Of a stretch of 64,000 bases of DNA, positions 47,407 through 60,136 are shown one piece after another. Positions within the stretch are counted from its first letter, which is position 1, and every line of letters begins with the position of its first letter. The position numbers were made by a program, and so were the translations under genes. The notes below the pieces were generated by a model. That model was given only the letters and a program-made list of their open reading frames with translations. It was not told the DNA's origin and did not search any database. Source of the stretch: Ricordea florida. Its lineage: Eukaryota > Cnidaria > Anthozoa > Corallimorpharia > Ricordeidae. The stretch covers positions 26,058,740 to 26,122,739 of the forward strand of contig OX453274.1 of NCBI GenBank assembly GCA_949710005.1. Direction: 5' to 3'.

Positions 47407-50400
47407 TGATAATATTGCTATCTAGAACCCCTGCCCTTTTTTCACAAATGAAATGTTAATTCAAGCCTTAATTTGCAAAGTTAGACATAACATATTAACT
47501 TTGTTACTTTCTGCCGTTTACTTTATTTTTATGTCAAATATCAATATTTCATAACAACCACAACATGCAATTAACCTTTTACATTGGAAAAACTTTATAA
47601 AGAAGAAAATAAATTTTGTAATGCCAAAATGTTTATGATCTTTCTCATATATTCATTGCAAGTGTGCTGTATGTAGTAACAAGTGTTTCAAGTTTCCTAA
47701 ATGCCCTATGCTTTCAATAATGATTTTCCACACAAACTTTCTAGACAAATGACTGCACTAGATTCTAAGCCTTTAAGAAGAAATGGTATTGTTTGGAGCT
47801 GTTTTGATTACTACCACCTCTGATGGAAAGCCTATTAAGAAGATTTTTGTATTGCTTTTAGTAGTAGAGTAACAATAACTTTACCAAGATTAAGACATGA
47901 ATCCCACCCCATAAAAATATATTATGTTTAACATAAAAAATATAACAATAATAATATCAATACCAGTATAAATAATAGTAATGATAATAATAATGATAAT
48001 AATATAATGATAGTTCTTCTCGTTACTATATGTCATTGGTTACAGTTCAATACCTCTGGCTGCCATGACTTTTTCGATGAAATACCGTCCTTATATTAAA
48101 TCTTTCTTCTGCAGTTTTTATAATAGAAATTTTCATATATTCAAAATAATGTACTATTCTATGGTTGGGTATGGATATTTTGCCTGTTTCTGTAACAGCA
48201 CAATTAAACTTTCATGTGGTATATACTTTTGACTGATTGATGTTGATTTCACATTATTTTTTTACAGGAGTACGTAGTGCAGCAATCTTTTTGAACATAT
48301 TAAGATTTCAATAACTCTTTCTTACATGTATTGTTTTTATGATATGACCTAAAAATAGCACAACCACATACTATACAGTGGGCACTCACTATTACCAAAC
48401 CTTTCTTCAAAGCTTTTGTAGAATCCAATTGTTTTACCCCCAATTTGTTGATATGGCATCTCTTTTGAGGGAAGAGGAATTTTTCTATCTACCACTGGGG
48501 GTACCATTGCAACTGGAAAGAGTACACACATTAAAACATGCACTATTCATAATGCTCTCAATTGTGGTTACCCGGGAATGAAATAATGACTGCAGTAGAC
48601 AATAAAATATCTAATCAGAAGATTCTTCTTACAATGAATCTCATGCAATTATAACCAAAAAAACATAAACAAAAAATAATTGGAGCGTTCAGCTCATCCT
48701 CTGTGTAAGAACATATTGTGTTCAAAAGTGATGTACAACAAAGAAGACAAAGCAGTAGAGACTAAGAAAATAAAACTAAAGAAAAAAAACACAGGTTTTT
48801 ACACCGTGGTAAACACAAGCATTCATATCAACTCTTCAAGATTTCACCTGCAAAAGATTTACAATTATTTTCAATTTGTGTTAAGTGAATATTATTGTGA
48901 TACTTCATCGACTCTGTATTCCCTGTCAAGATAATAAATAATTTTACTTCTATTCCCTCTGGTGCAATCTCAGTGGCAGTGAAAGAGCTAAATGAAGGTC
49001 AATTTTTAAGCACTGTGTTGAGCGGTATACTGATCTTGTAATTTGCACCAGGTGTCACTAATTGTGTACCAAACACAGCATAAGAAATAAAATAATGGGG
49101 ATTACGCTAATATAAAAAATAAAATATATAATATAAAAAAAAATAAAGAATAAAATATGAAAGCATTGTGACTTCTTCAAAAACTAGCTTCGCGAGGTTT
49201 TTGCGGGAGTCGTATTTCTAGTTACATTTAATACATATTGCAATGAATTCAACGAAATTAGAACCCCACAGAAGGGCAAGTAGCACAAATAAACGCAATC
49301 ACTGATCAAAACAACAGTTGTTAAACAGCTGAAGAACATGAGAATATAACACAGCGCCTCATATTAATACGCTTTTCATTGCTACCTTGGACAACTTTAT
49401 CTAGGCTACAGTACATTTAGTAATGCATGCAAAATTTCTTTTATTTACTTAATACACTTGTATTGGCAATAACTACATGCACACTTATAACAATTACTCC
49501 ACGTAATCGAGTCGTAGCGCCGAGTTAGCTATAGTTGAGGTACGAAGAAATCGAGTGGAAGAATTGTTTCATTATATCTCTAAATAATCGACTGTGAGAA
49601 ATTGGAACTAGTTTGCACGACAAGAATTGACTTATTTGTTGTTTTGTCAACAGAACAACGTTCTTGTGGAGCCGACATGTTCAGTCGGCCCAGTGTATAA
49701 CAAAGTTTTAAACTCAAGTCCGGCTCGTTCTTAAACATCTCTCTCATGTACTTGTCAATTTTTTTCGAGTTAGCGAACCAGTCTGAAATTGTTTTAAAAA
49801 AATTCACAGGAAAAAGTAAGCAGACAAGTGACAAAGACGCAGTTTACGGGCTCCACGGATGTTTCAAAATGTCGGCTGTTTGTAAGAGTTTCACTTTAGT
49901 TCGTAATAAACAATTAAAATCGTGTCAATTTCGTTGCATAATTTGCTCACTTACAGCTGTAAAATTTTATCTCATATTTATTTGCTTCTGTAGTATCTCT
50001 TGATGTAATCTTTTCAAGCTAGACTTCAATTTCTCCTCGTCTAATTCAAGAAATCTCTCCTCTATGTTTGCCGTTTTCTGTACTAACGGGATATTAGTTG
50101 ATAGGTTGTACATGTAATAAAACAGAATATACAAGTTTTATAATTATGCGTAACTTGATCAATTGTAAGCCGTACCACGATCAGAATCACATGCAAATTT
50201 AAAGTAACCTGCTGTTGAGAAATATTTAATGTACATTCATGTACCCATATAGCACAAAATAAGGCTTTACTAAGACATATCGTCAACGTTGATGCTGCAT
50301 TAAAGTCGAGCCAAATAAAACAATAATACGATTGTATCCTCGTGTGTGTAGTAATACAGAGTGAATTTAACATCAATATCCAACATACAAAGGAGAAAAA

Positions 50401-50497
50401 TCATCTCAATAAAACATTAACTCATCTTTAGATTTTTTACAGAGTCAAACTCAATCCATGCATTCCATAGATGGTGTTAGCTCCTTCTGTCACTCAC

Positions 50498-50755
50498 CAT
50501 TGACCATAAGAGTGAAGGCTTTCGCTGCAGTGCCGGCGGTTTTGTCGGCCACGCATCTAAATGCAATCTCTCCCTCGACTGTCAATGTTTCAATCCAGAA
50601 GCCTGGCCTTACTTCACTCAAAAGCATGTCATTATGATACAGTACTACAGCTGCGGCCGGATTCGCCTGTGCAGTGCAGTTAATAGCTACTACTGTCCCA
50701 CGGAAAGTTTTAAGGTCTGTTAGAACGGTTGTTAACTTGATGTCCTCTTGTTTGT
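50498..50755 (-). CDS. Ig-like domain exon E6 (cysteine form)
   Basis: AINCTAQ form; splice sites intact. The most upstream intact Ig exon seen in transcript order. Confidence 0.84.
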
Positions 50756-51169
50756 CTGTTAATGAATACATCTTCAACTAAGGGATAGTTGATGTGGCAT
50801 TATGGACAGCTGTTCATGAGAGAGATATTGTAAAATCTTCTTCCAAAAAAGTCGGCATGCACAATATTTGCAAACAAAAAGGATAAAATAGATGAAAACG
50901 TCCTCCCTATAGATTTATGATGAATTACCACCACAACTTCAAATTCAAGTACCAAAGACCTTCAAGACAAAATGCACTGTTTACATGCATGTTTTGTGTT
51001 GATAGAATCACAGATTTGGTCAATCTGCAGCTCCGCACTGTCTGACATGAATATAACGATAGCATTCTTCAAGTGCCATGCTTGGCTACCGACCAGACTG
51101 CAGAGGAGAAACAAATGCAAGTTGACAAATGCATGTAAGTTGACAAATGCATGCAAAGTAGGAACTTAC

Positions 51170-51392
51170 AGTAGAAAATTATCGATGTGGTTGCTGAGGC
51201 ATTGCCACATTCCAGCATCACTTTTGTTGATGCTTGGGACGTTCAACATGTGTCTGATGCCAACAGGACCACCATCAATTTTCGACAAGCTTACTATTGG
51301 AGACGGCATTCCTGAAGCATTACAGTACAAAGTCCTACTGTCACCTCCTGTAAACGTGTGGCTCACCTCCAAAGGTTCCATAGCAGAAGGAA
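51170..51392 (-). pseudogene. Frame-broken Ig exon F6
   Basis: Same deletion as the other F copies. As the first Ig exon in transcript order within the window, its inclusion would disrupt every later domain. Confidence 0.82.
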
Positions 51393-51612
51393 CTGTGATT
51401 GAAGTGGTGAAAAAAACTGAACTATCAGTAAAGTGGAAATGAGAAGGTGAAACTCGGAATAAATTCCATCAACGCCACATGCAATTTTAAGTCATTTCTG
51501 AAGTCTAAGAGTGGAATAGTTCCAGCAAAATAATACCTTATCAGAAGTTACTACTTAATGTCACAGCGGTAAAGGATTTCAAGCTCTACTGAGACACTTA
51601 TCGTCTTGTAAT

Positions 51613-53762
51613 AATAGCGGGGATCCCGCGCGCGAAGCGCGCGTGGAGCAGAGCCCCATACTCATGGAATATGGTCAACCTCTTTTCTTTTGGTTGTCGC
51701 GTGACTGACCGAGCGTACGTACGTACGTACGCGTCTACAGATTGTACGGGTAGGGTAGGGGAGACTATCAAAAAGGAAGGGAGGGGTATCTCAGGCTTGT
51801 CTTGGCAAATCCACATCTTCAGGAGCCCATTAGCTGACATCTTTTATATTGGACATTCACAATATGGTCAATTGACAGCTGTCAAAACGGGATAGCCACT
51901 GACCAGCATCACATGACCATATTGTGGGCTCATGTGTCAACTCATCGAGGTGACGTGATTTATTTGGAAGCTGTTCTCGTAGCCCCCATATTTTTGGCGG
52001 GAAATTGCGTTGACGACTGAAAAAGAAATTTTCAGTTCATTGTCTTTTTGAGACAATATTACTACTCTACACTCTTAAAGTTTTACTAAAGGATAAACGA
52101 AACAATTTCTATTGCTATGTCAACAAACAATAGCAGAGAAAATATAATTTGCAGAACACAGGGTTCAGGTGAGGAGCAACAGGAAAGAGAGCAAGAATTA
52201 ACTGAGGAAGAATGAGCGAAGTAGATCGCGAAAGAAGGCGCGCTCGGGAAAGAGAAAGGAGACGAAATTATAGCGAAGAACGCCGACAAGCAGAAAGAGT
52301 CCGGGCTCGAGAAAATGGACAAAATGTTAACGAAGAACGCCGAGAAGCGGAAAGATTCCGTGCTGTGGAAAACAGACAAAATTGTAGCGAAGAATGCCGA
52401 GAAGCGGAAAGACTTCGTGCTGTGGAAAACAGAAAAAAATTTAGCGAAGAAAGCCGAGAAGCGGAAAGACTCCGTGCTGTGGAAAACAGACAAAATTGTA
52501 GCGAAGATAGCCGAGAAGCGGAAGGACTCCGTGCTGTGGAAAACAGACAAAATTGTAGCGAAGAAAGCCGAGAAGTGGAAAGACTCCGTGCTATGGACCA
52601 CAAATTTGCATAAGTTTTGTCTGCATAATATTTGCTAACTGATGCGTGACTCAGCACTCGCACTTTCCACTTTCCCTTAAACTTGACACTTGACTTGGAA
52701 AACCGACTTCTAAACAAACCTTCTTCAGAAAAATGATCTTCTGAATGCACTACTTTTGAATGAGAAGCAAACTGATGAAAGATTTCAAATTTTTATATTC
52801 TTTAATCATATAAACATCTCCCCTGTCGACGGCTAAGAAATACTCCCGCGGGAATTTTCTCTTGGCGGCAAATTGCAGAATGTAGCGCTTTCACTGGCAG
52901 CTTTTCGCGTTGTCGACGTTGTCATTTAGTGTGTCGATTGAGAACTTTGGTTTCAACGCCGTTGTTTTCGTAAAAAATGTTCTTCTAAATTGTAAAATGT
53001 CTCAAATGTATGTTAGTCATTCACGTGTTGCGTTGGACCAGGTCTAATTATAGTTCACACTTTTACGGTTATTTATTTCTTATGTTAAGTAACTACAGTT
53101 GATTGTAGTGAATAAATGAAGGCAGTAATTTTTTAAACTTACAATGTAATTAAGAAAAGAATAATTAATGATTATTTTTTCATTCTCGTGAAAAATGTTT
53201 TTCGGGCTGGTAGATGTTGGTTACAGCTTGCCCGAAGGGCAATCTTAAAATTAATTTTCTTTGCACCCTGCTTGTAGTAAACATTTATTTTACCGAGGTG
53301 TTCGTTTTAACACGAAAATGACAAGAGTTGTGTCCTGCATTTCCCAGTAGCGTGTACAAATCTTTTAAATACATTTACGCAAATAGTATGGTTAATTTCA
53401 TCAGGAATAGAATACAGTACATTGATAATTTGTGATTTTTGTAGAATATACTCCATGACTTTGTAGGTAGAAAGACCGTACTTATGGCAGACGAAAGTTT
53501 AGACAAAAATCATAGCAAGTTAAACGACCTCGACACTTAACTATAGTTAAAAACGTTTGTGAATTCCTTCGCAGTATTTTAGAATGCTTTTATACAGTTT
53601 AAAGTGAAATGAAAGTACTAACGGGAGCCCCGCTTTTAGGCTTGGCTAAATCTATATATTAGTTAATGAAAATTCCCCATGAGGCCATTTCATTAATTCT
53701 TAAGGGTAACGTGGATTGCAATTTGTGCTACAATATGCGTTTGGCATGAATTTGAATATTTA
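51613..53762 (+). mobile_element. Helentron-like remnant alpha in U6
   Basis: Copy of alpha, right end merging with a shortened beta start. Unique small changes near 53245-53275 and 53634. Confidence 0.5.
52117..52613 (+). pseudogene. Arg/Glu-rich repeat ORF of alpha (U6)
   Basis: Split frames (second frame 52212-52613). Has RKKFS like U1-U3, not RKNFS like its neighbours U4 and U5. Confidence 0.5.
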
Positions 53763-54189
53763 TTTTGAATATTTATTATATATATATTAAAGATGTCCGT
53801 TCGCAGACCAGGTTACGTGGCAACATTACTTCATGTGAATTTCCGCCATTACGAATTGCGTGAATGATGTTTTGAAAATAATGAGAATTTTGTGGAAACC
53901 GATTTTACTAATCCTGGAAGTACATCACAGCAAGAAGATCTCCGAGATATACAAGAAAGAGCGCCGAGAGATCGTCGTCGAGTAAGTTTGAATGCCGCAA
54001 AAATCAGCTCACGGGAAGCGGCGACTCAAAGAAGAGTGGCGGAAACATTGCCGCGTAACGCAACGCGTAGCTGCGTGCGGTCGCGATTTCCTTGTCAAAT
54101 TTTTACACGTACATCACAAATGTTCTCCGCGTGACACGCATTGTTACCAAGTGCAAGGTACAGTAATGGGACACCGGAAATATAGGTAG
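53763..54189 (+). mobile_element. Element beta, 5' part beyond the array
   Basis: Continues beta past the point where all other units are cut. It is collinear with beta' (36360-36640) but clearly diverged. The junction to the BEL segment lies somewhere in 54060-54250 and could not be fixed. Confidence 0.6.
53886..54134 (+). pseudogene. Arg-rich N-terminal protein remnant of beta
   Basis: Reads FVETDFTNPGSTSQQEDL, then RDRRRVSLNAAKISSREAA, before losing similarity to the beta' copy at about residue 45. No initiator or downstream domain. Confidence 0.5.
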
Positions 54190-54441
54190 GGGACAAAAAT
54201 GACATAGAATTTTCAGTAGCTGTAAAAGGAAGGAGGCAGAAAGGATGCCAGAGTTAATGTGAGAAATGATCGTAAGTTTGAGAATTAAAGGTTGAAGAGA
54301 AAGATACAGTGATTAGATTGTTCAGTTGAAGAAATTCTCGAACACAGTGGTCCTTCGATTCGGATGCACAACGTGAATGCTGTAGCGAAAGTCAGAGTGT
54401 GAATAACAGACCGCTTGAAAGAGAAGAGGCGTTGACCGATC

Positions 54442-55397
54442 ATGACGGACGAAGCAGAACTCGACAAAAAACGAAGGATTAGAGCAGGCCACAGAGCATC
54501 CGTCACAAAGTTGCTTAACAAGATAAGGGGAGTGCTAGTGGATGTAGACGAGGGAGTAGATAAAAGTTGGATAAAACAGTCCATTCAAACAATGAGAGAA
54601 AAGATCGATTGGAAGTTTGGATTTTGAAGGAGTGGAAGCCCTCATTGAAAAGGAAATAGAGGAAGACGACAACCTGTGGGGGGAATTGAATCAAATCGTT
54701 CTTAGAATGGAAGAACTACTGTGTAAGGCTTCACCTCCGAATCCAATAGAACAATTTCATGCGGCGACATCAGAGTTAAGTGACCCGCCGCCTATTAACC
54801 CACAACACGGCAATGTCAAGGCTCGACTCCCGAAGCTGGAGATAAAAAGGTTTTGCGGTAAAATACAAGAGTGGCAGGAATTTTGAGACTCCTTCCAAAG
54901 CTCAGTCGATTCTAATGGAAGCTTGTCAGACGTGGAAAAGTTCTCTTACCTAAGAAGCCTGTTGTTGGAACCTGTCAGATCAAAAATCGCAGGGTTCGCG
55001 TTAACAGCTGCAAATTACAAGGAGGCGGTTCAAGAAACGTTACGGTAAGGGGACCGCAATTCAGCGAGCGCACGTGAATAACTTGCTCCATCTAGTACCG
55101 ATGTTCAGCGACAGAGATACTCCCCGACTGAGGAAGTTGTACGATGAATGCGAAGCGCATTACAGAGGTTTAAAGGCGCTAGGAGTAGATGAGAATTCGT
55201 TTTCGGCCGTTATCGTTCCCGCTATTATGCAAAAACTTCCTGAGAACTTTCGTCTAACCATCACGAGGGGCGCCAAATTTTTTGAGTGGACGATGGAGGA
55301 ATTGCTAGTGGCCTTCCTGAAAAAAGTTAGAATTGAGAGAAGACCATGCTTACGCAATGACACCCAAACCTGTGATCGAGCAGGATGGAGGAGATAA
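54442..55397 (+). pseudogene. BEL/Pao gag remnant
   Basis: Starts MTDEAELDKKRRIRAGHRAS, shifts frame near 54605 into LDFEGVEALIEKEIEEDD, reaches the family block LPKLEIKRFCGKIQEWQEF and then a TGA (54884) where a tryptophan is usual. A further frame change near 55050 leads to NNLLHLVPMFSDRDTP. Gag of this family coats the RNA; this copy cannot make it. Confidence 0.75.
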
Positions 55398-56103
55398 TCG
55401 GGCGAAGCGGGGAACAGCGAGTGCTCTCTTGACGAAGCAAGATGATGGAAAATGCGCCTATTGCTTGGGCAAGGACGCCCATGAGAACTGCACAACTGTC
55501 AAGGACACTAAGCAACGAAAGAAAATTGTAGTTAAGTTTGCTAGATGTTTTAAGTGTCTAAAAAAGGGCCACCGGGCCCGAGAATGTAGGTCTATTGTGT
55601 TATGTAACAAATGCGGGCAGGGCCATCACATTTCGTTGTGTGACGGGCAAAGTTCACAAGTAACGTCCAACGAGTTTCAGGTTTCGCCAGAGACTAATCG
55701 AATTTCAGCTAGCCCCAGTAGCTTGCACGTGGGAACGGGCGGGCGAGTCGCGTTGCAAACAGCGCGTGCGGTTATCAGGGGGGAGGGCGAGCCTACTATG
55801 GTCAGGGTGTTATTTGACGCTTGTAGTCATCGCTCGTTTATCACTTCAATTGCCGCTCAGCGCTCGCAGCTTCCTGTCATTAGACAGGATTGGCTTGGGA
55901 TTAGCACCTTTGGCCAGCGTTCTAAAGACACCTGCCTGAGGGATGTCGTGGAAATTAAGGTAAGCCCCGTAGAGGGGGGAAATGTCATTAAGTTAGAGGC
56001 GTACGTGGTACCCGAAATATCTAAAATTCAAAATAGCCATGTGGAGCTAGCCAGAAAAAAACTATCCCCACCTCAAAGATCTGTGGTTCTCGGATGTGTT
56101 TAA
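55333..56103 (+). pseudogene. BEL/Pao zinc knuckles and aspartic protease
   Basis: Open for 256 codons. Two or three Cys/His knuckles are visible (CAYCLGKDAHENC, CFKCLKKGHRAREC, CNKCGQGHHISLC), then a protease region with LFDACSHRSFIT, where the active-site D-[ST]-G pattern is altered to DAC. It enters by frameshift from the gag frame and stops after VVLGCV, well before RT. Confidence 0.75.
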
Positions 56104-56134
56104 GGGAAAGCAATAGTTAGAGATTGACATTTTA

Positions 56135-57751
56135 GTGGGCGCAGACTATCTTTGGAATTTTTTGGGGCAGTGTACTATCAGGGGGGCACCCGATGAGCCG
56201 GTTGCTGTGGAAACGGACCTAGGTTGTGTTCTCTCAGGCCCTATGAAGACCCAAACGGGTTGCCTTCACTCAGTTAATTTTGTAGAGAGCACTATTGATG
56301 ACAAGACCCATATCGACAGGGAAGTCCATAAGTTGTGGGACTTAGAAACATTAGGCATAAGAAAAACAGGATCGGGAGATGAAATACACGAAGAATTTAA
56401 AGATAGCACCTCTTTTGACGGCACTCGTTATTCAGTAAAGTTGCCTTGGAAGGAAGGTCACCCGGATCTGTCAAAGGGCACCAAGTCCGGTACTTCTTTG
56501 AATGATTGTTTGCATGTGTGTCCCTCCCTAATTCCCTTGTTGTATGACATCTTGCTGCGGTTCCCAGAGAATAGAATTGTTCTCGTGAGAGACATAGAGA
56601 AAGCATATCTTAACGTCGGAATTGATAAAGAAGATCGAGACTGCCTTCGCTTTCTGTGGTTAAAAGAACCTCCGGATCTTTCGGAAATTGTAGTGTATAG
56701 GTTTTGTCGGGTCGTTTTTGGTTTAAACGCTTTTCCATTTGTAGTGAATGCGACGTTAAGGCATCACATTTCAAAGTTCGCGGTTGATGACCCTGAATTT
56801 GTGAGGAAATTTCTCGAGTCGTTCTATGTGGATGATTTCGTGAGGGGTGGATCATCGTCAAAAGAAGTTGTCGCCCTGTATGGCAAGACGGGTGAAAGGA
56901 TGTTGGAAGGAGGTTTTAGGCTAAGGAAGTGGCTCACAAATGATGCTAGCGTGAGAAGTGAAATCGAGGCCACTTGAAACGTCAAAGCGCCGGGTAACGC
57001 AATCCCGGAAGAAGACACAAGTTACGCAAAATTCCAGCTGGGGTCTAAGGGTCAAAAGGTTTTAGGGTTGTCGTGGGATTACGACCAAGACGTGATAAGA
57101 ATCGATTTATCCGCAATTGCTGAGCGTGTTAAGGGTTTGCAAGCCACGAAACGTAACGCGTTACGGGTCCTGGCGGATATTTTTGACCCGCTTGGGATGA
57201 TAAGCCCAGTCACGATAACGGGAAGGATTATTTTTCAGGAGGCTTGTCGTCAAAATAGCGATTGGGATGCACTACTTGAGAGTAAGGTAAGACAGGATAT
57301 GGAAGAATAGATCAGAGGTTTCACTGAATGTCTTGAGATCACTATTAGACGATAAGTTTATGAGCACGTGGCCGAAGAAGTTGTAGAATGCTCGTTACAC
57401 GGGCTTGCAGATGCGAGTAAAAAGGGCTATTGTGCTGTGATTTACCTTGTTTACCGAGCCGGAACAGGTAGGTATGCGAAGATGTTGACATCAAAAACAA
57501 GAGTTGCCCCGCTTAAGGCCCTTTCTGTTCCTAGGTTGGAGCTTATGTCAGCTTTGATTTTAGTGAGGCTTGTATGTACTTTAGAGAAAGCGCTTAGCTC
57601 ACAGGCGTCGGTTAAGCGGGTAAGGCTATGGTTGGACAGTAAAACGGCGTTGTACTGTATCATGAATCGGGAGAATGGAAGCAGTTTGTGCGTCATCGGG
57701 TCAACGAAATTCTTAAGTCAAGCAAGAAGAGTGATTGGGATTACTGCCTGA
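56135..57751 (+). pseudogene. BEL/Pao reverse transcriptase and RNase H
   Basis: One frame with stops at 56975-56977 and 57308-57310 and at least one more before 57368. RT landmarks are RDIEKAYLNVGI, VFGLNAFPFVVNATL and the polymerase box YVDD at 56825-56836. The connection region ADIFDPLGMISPVTI follows, then RNase H (LADASKKGYCAVIY, then SVPRLELMSA). The frame is lost near 57680, where the following segment continues in another frame. Confidence 0.8.
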
Positions 57752-58947
57752 GTGAAGAAAACCCAGCAGACCTTGGCTCGAGAGGACTGTTGGCGACGGA
57801 GTTAAAGAAGAGTGAGTTATGGTGGAACGGGCCAACATGGCTGGTTGAGCCTGAGGACAAATGGCCAGCTGAGAATCTAACACTGCCTACTGTTGAAAGC
57901 AAAGAAGAGGAGAGGAAAACTGTGGTACTGGCAATCGACACCAGCACGCATCTAGGTGTCAAGAAATTGATCGACATCGCCAAGTACAGCAGCCTACGAA
58001 GGATCATCAGGGTAACCGCATGGGTTGGACGTTTTTGCCGCAACGTCAGCAAGAAAAGTGCGCGAGAAAGGAACTTTGAACCCCTCGACGTTCAGGAGAT
58101 AGCAGCAGCAGAGAGGGAGTGGATAAAGGTGGCGCAAAAGAGGTTGAAACAGGAAGCAAGCTACCAGCAGCTCGTCTTTAAGTTTGGCCTCAAAGAAGAC
58201 CATCAGGGAATTGCAAGATGTAAAGGGCGACTAGAGTACTCTGACCTACAACCAGAGGCAAAGAAACCGATTATTTTACCTAAGGAACACCGCTTCACCC
58301 TTCTGCAAATAAAGCAATGTCATGCCAGAGTTCTCCATAGCGGAGTGAGAAGTACGCTGGCAGAGTTGCGTACAAGGTTCTGGGTGCCTAAGGGCCGACA
58401 AGTGGTGAAGAAGTTACTCAATCAATGCGTTGTTTGTAGAAAATCGTGCCGGTCGTTCGCTCAACCACCAACTGCAAGCTTACCGGAATTTAGAGTGAAA
58501 ATATCAATTCCGTTTTCTAGAGTCGGAGTTGACTTTGCGGGGCCGTTGTTTGTGAAAGGAAAAGGGGGTCATACGAGAAAGGTATACATCGCCTTGTTCA
58601 CCTGTTGCGTTACAAGACCCGTACACCTTGATTTAGCGGGTGATTTGTCTGTAGAAACCTTCAAAAGATGTCTAAGACGGTTTACGGCGCGAAGAGGAGT
58701 GCCAGCATTGATAGTGTCCGACAATGCGAAAACCTTTAAGGGAACGGAAAGGGCCATAAGAGCACTTTTAAATAATGTGAGCGAGGATATGGAAAATCAG
58801 CGTATTGAATGGCGGTTCAATCTGGAAAGATCCCCATGGTGGGGAGGTTTCTTTAAACGAATGATTGGAAGTGTGAAACGGTGCCTGCGAAAGGTTCTCA
58901 GCAATGCCAGCCTGACATTCGATGAGCTTCTGACTGACTGCTACTGA
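57688..58947 (+). pseudogene. BEL/Pao integrase, truncated, catalytic Glu replaced
   Basis: 419 codons open. The zinc-binding part shows HARVLH and CVVC; the core has Asp in VGVDFAG (58531-58533) and Asp in SDNAKTF (58720-58722). The third acidic residue, expected in the WGGF-E-R motif, is Lys (AAA, 58855-58857), so the DDE triad is incomplete. The protein ends at LLTDCY by running into Helentron DNA and lacks its C-terminal part. Confidence 0.82.
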
Positions 58948-60105
58948 CTTCTGAGCAGTATTTCTCTTTGCTATATTTCTTTCCTACATATATGTATTAA
59001 GTAATTACAAGGTTTAGTGGGGACAAACAAGTTCCATAGCCATTTCAAAATGGGTTTTTACCTTTGAGCTCCATGTATCCTTGGGAATTACTCTCTTAAC
59101 CCCCATCCTTTTTTCCACAAATCAAAAGTTAATTTAAGCCCTACATTGCAAAATTAGGCGTAACATCTTAACCTTTTTCCTTAATGCTGTTTAAATCATT
59201 TTTATGATGTCAAATACAAATATTTAATGACAACCACAATACACAGTTGACCTTTTTCATTAGAAAAACTCCATAAGGGAAAACTAAAGTTTGTAATGCT
59301 AAAATTTTTAGTGATCTTTCTTATATATTCATTGCAAGGGCACTGTATGTAATAACAAGTCTTTGAAGTGTCCTAAATGGCCTATACTTTCAATCATGAT
59401 TTTCCACACTAACTGTATGGACAAATAACTGCACTAGCATGATTGCCACAGGTAAGAAAATGGTAAGGGAAAAAAATTCTTCAAGGTCAGTGAAAGTAGG
59501 GAATTTCAAATCAAGTGAGGGAAAGTTTAAGTATTTGAGAGAGGTAAGGGAAAAGTGAAATTTAAGACTACTAATTTATTTCTTGCCACCATGGTTTGGT
59601 GTGGTCAAGAATGGGACATGAAATGTGTTGGATTGGTAGAATTAAATGGCTGATTACCTGATTTTGGGTATCCAAGAAGATGAATACTTCTTCCATAACC
59701 TTGTTATTTTAAGAAACTATAAGTCCATGTACACTGTATGTGAATTTCTGAAAGCATATTAAATAAATGGGTGGAGAGGTAGGCTGTAAGGAGAGATTGG
59801 AGGCCATTACCAGGACTAAATTTGGACTTTTCTAATTTAGTTGGAAGGGAAATTTTACATCTGTCAGGGAAATGCCAGGGAATTTCAAGATCTTGTGGCA
59901 GTGCAACCATGACTTGATTATAAGTCTAAAAGAATAAATGGTATTGTTCATAGTTGAGTAATTTTTACAACCTCTGACACAAACCCTATTCAGAATAAAA
60001 CTGTATTGCTTGTGGTAGCAGAGGAACCTTTACTCAGATTAGGACATACACCCCCACCCCATAACAGTATATTATGTTTAACATAAAAAAAATAACAATA
60101 CCAGA

Positions 60106-60136
<31 letters not shown>

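Larger units (their letters stand above)
45903..49222 (+). mobile_element. Helentron/Helitron2-like element beta' (U6), 3320 bp
   Basis: Same insertion site and ends as in U5, so the two are one insertion copied with the unit. Longer by about 340 bp, almost all from the nested foldback at 46951-47272, plus 3 extra C in the poly-C run. Confidence 0.68.
44043..53867. repeat. Tandem unit U6 (9825 bp), last copy
   Basis: Shares the beta' insertion with U5 at the same base and adds a Penelope foldback inside it. At its right end the beta 5' terminus is lost (tttgaatatttattatatat at 53763) and sequence continues without a break into the rest of beta, so 53867/53868 marks the original right breakpoint of the duplication. 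Confidence 0.94.
54190..58943 (+). mobile_element. Decayed BEL/Pao retrotransposon without visible LTRs
   Basis: Gag, protease, RT, RNase H and integrase follow in BEL/Pao order on the plus strand, broken by several stops and frameshifts. The coding part ends abruptly inside integrase at about 58943, where Helentron sequence resumes. No repeat flanks the segment on both sides, so no LTR pair could be found. 54190-54441 holds no recognised feature. Confidence 0.85.

Noticed and set aside
6251..53867. Dscam-like mutually exclusive exon cluster
   Set aside because: Repeated unit is a block of four different symmetric exons, not alternative versions of one exon; no pairing elements for exclusive splicing were noticed.
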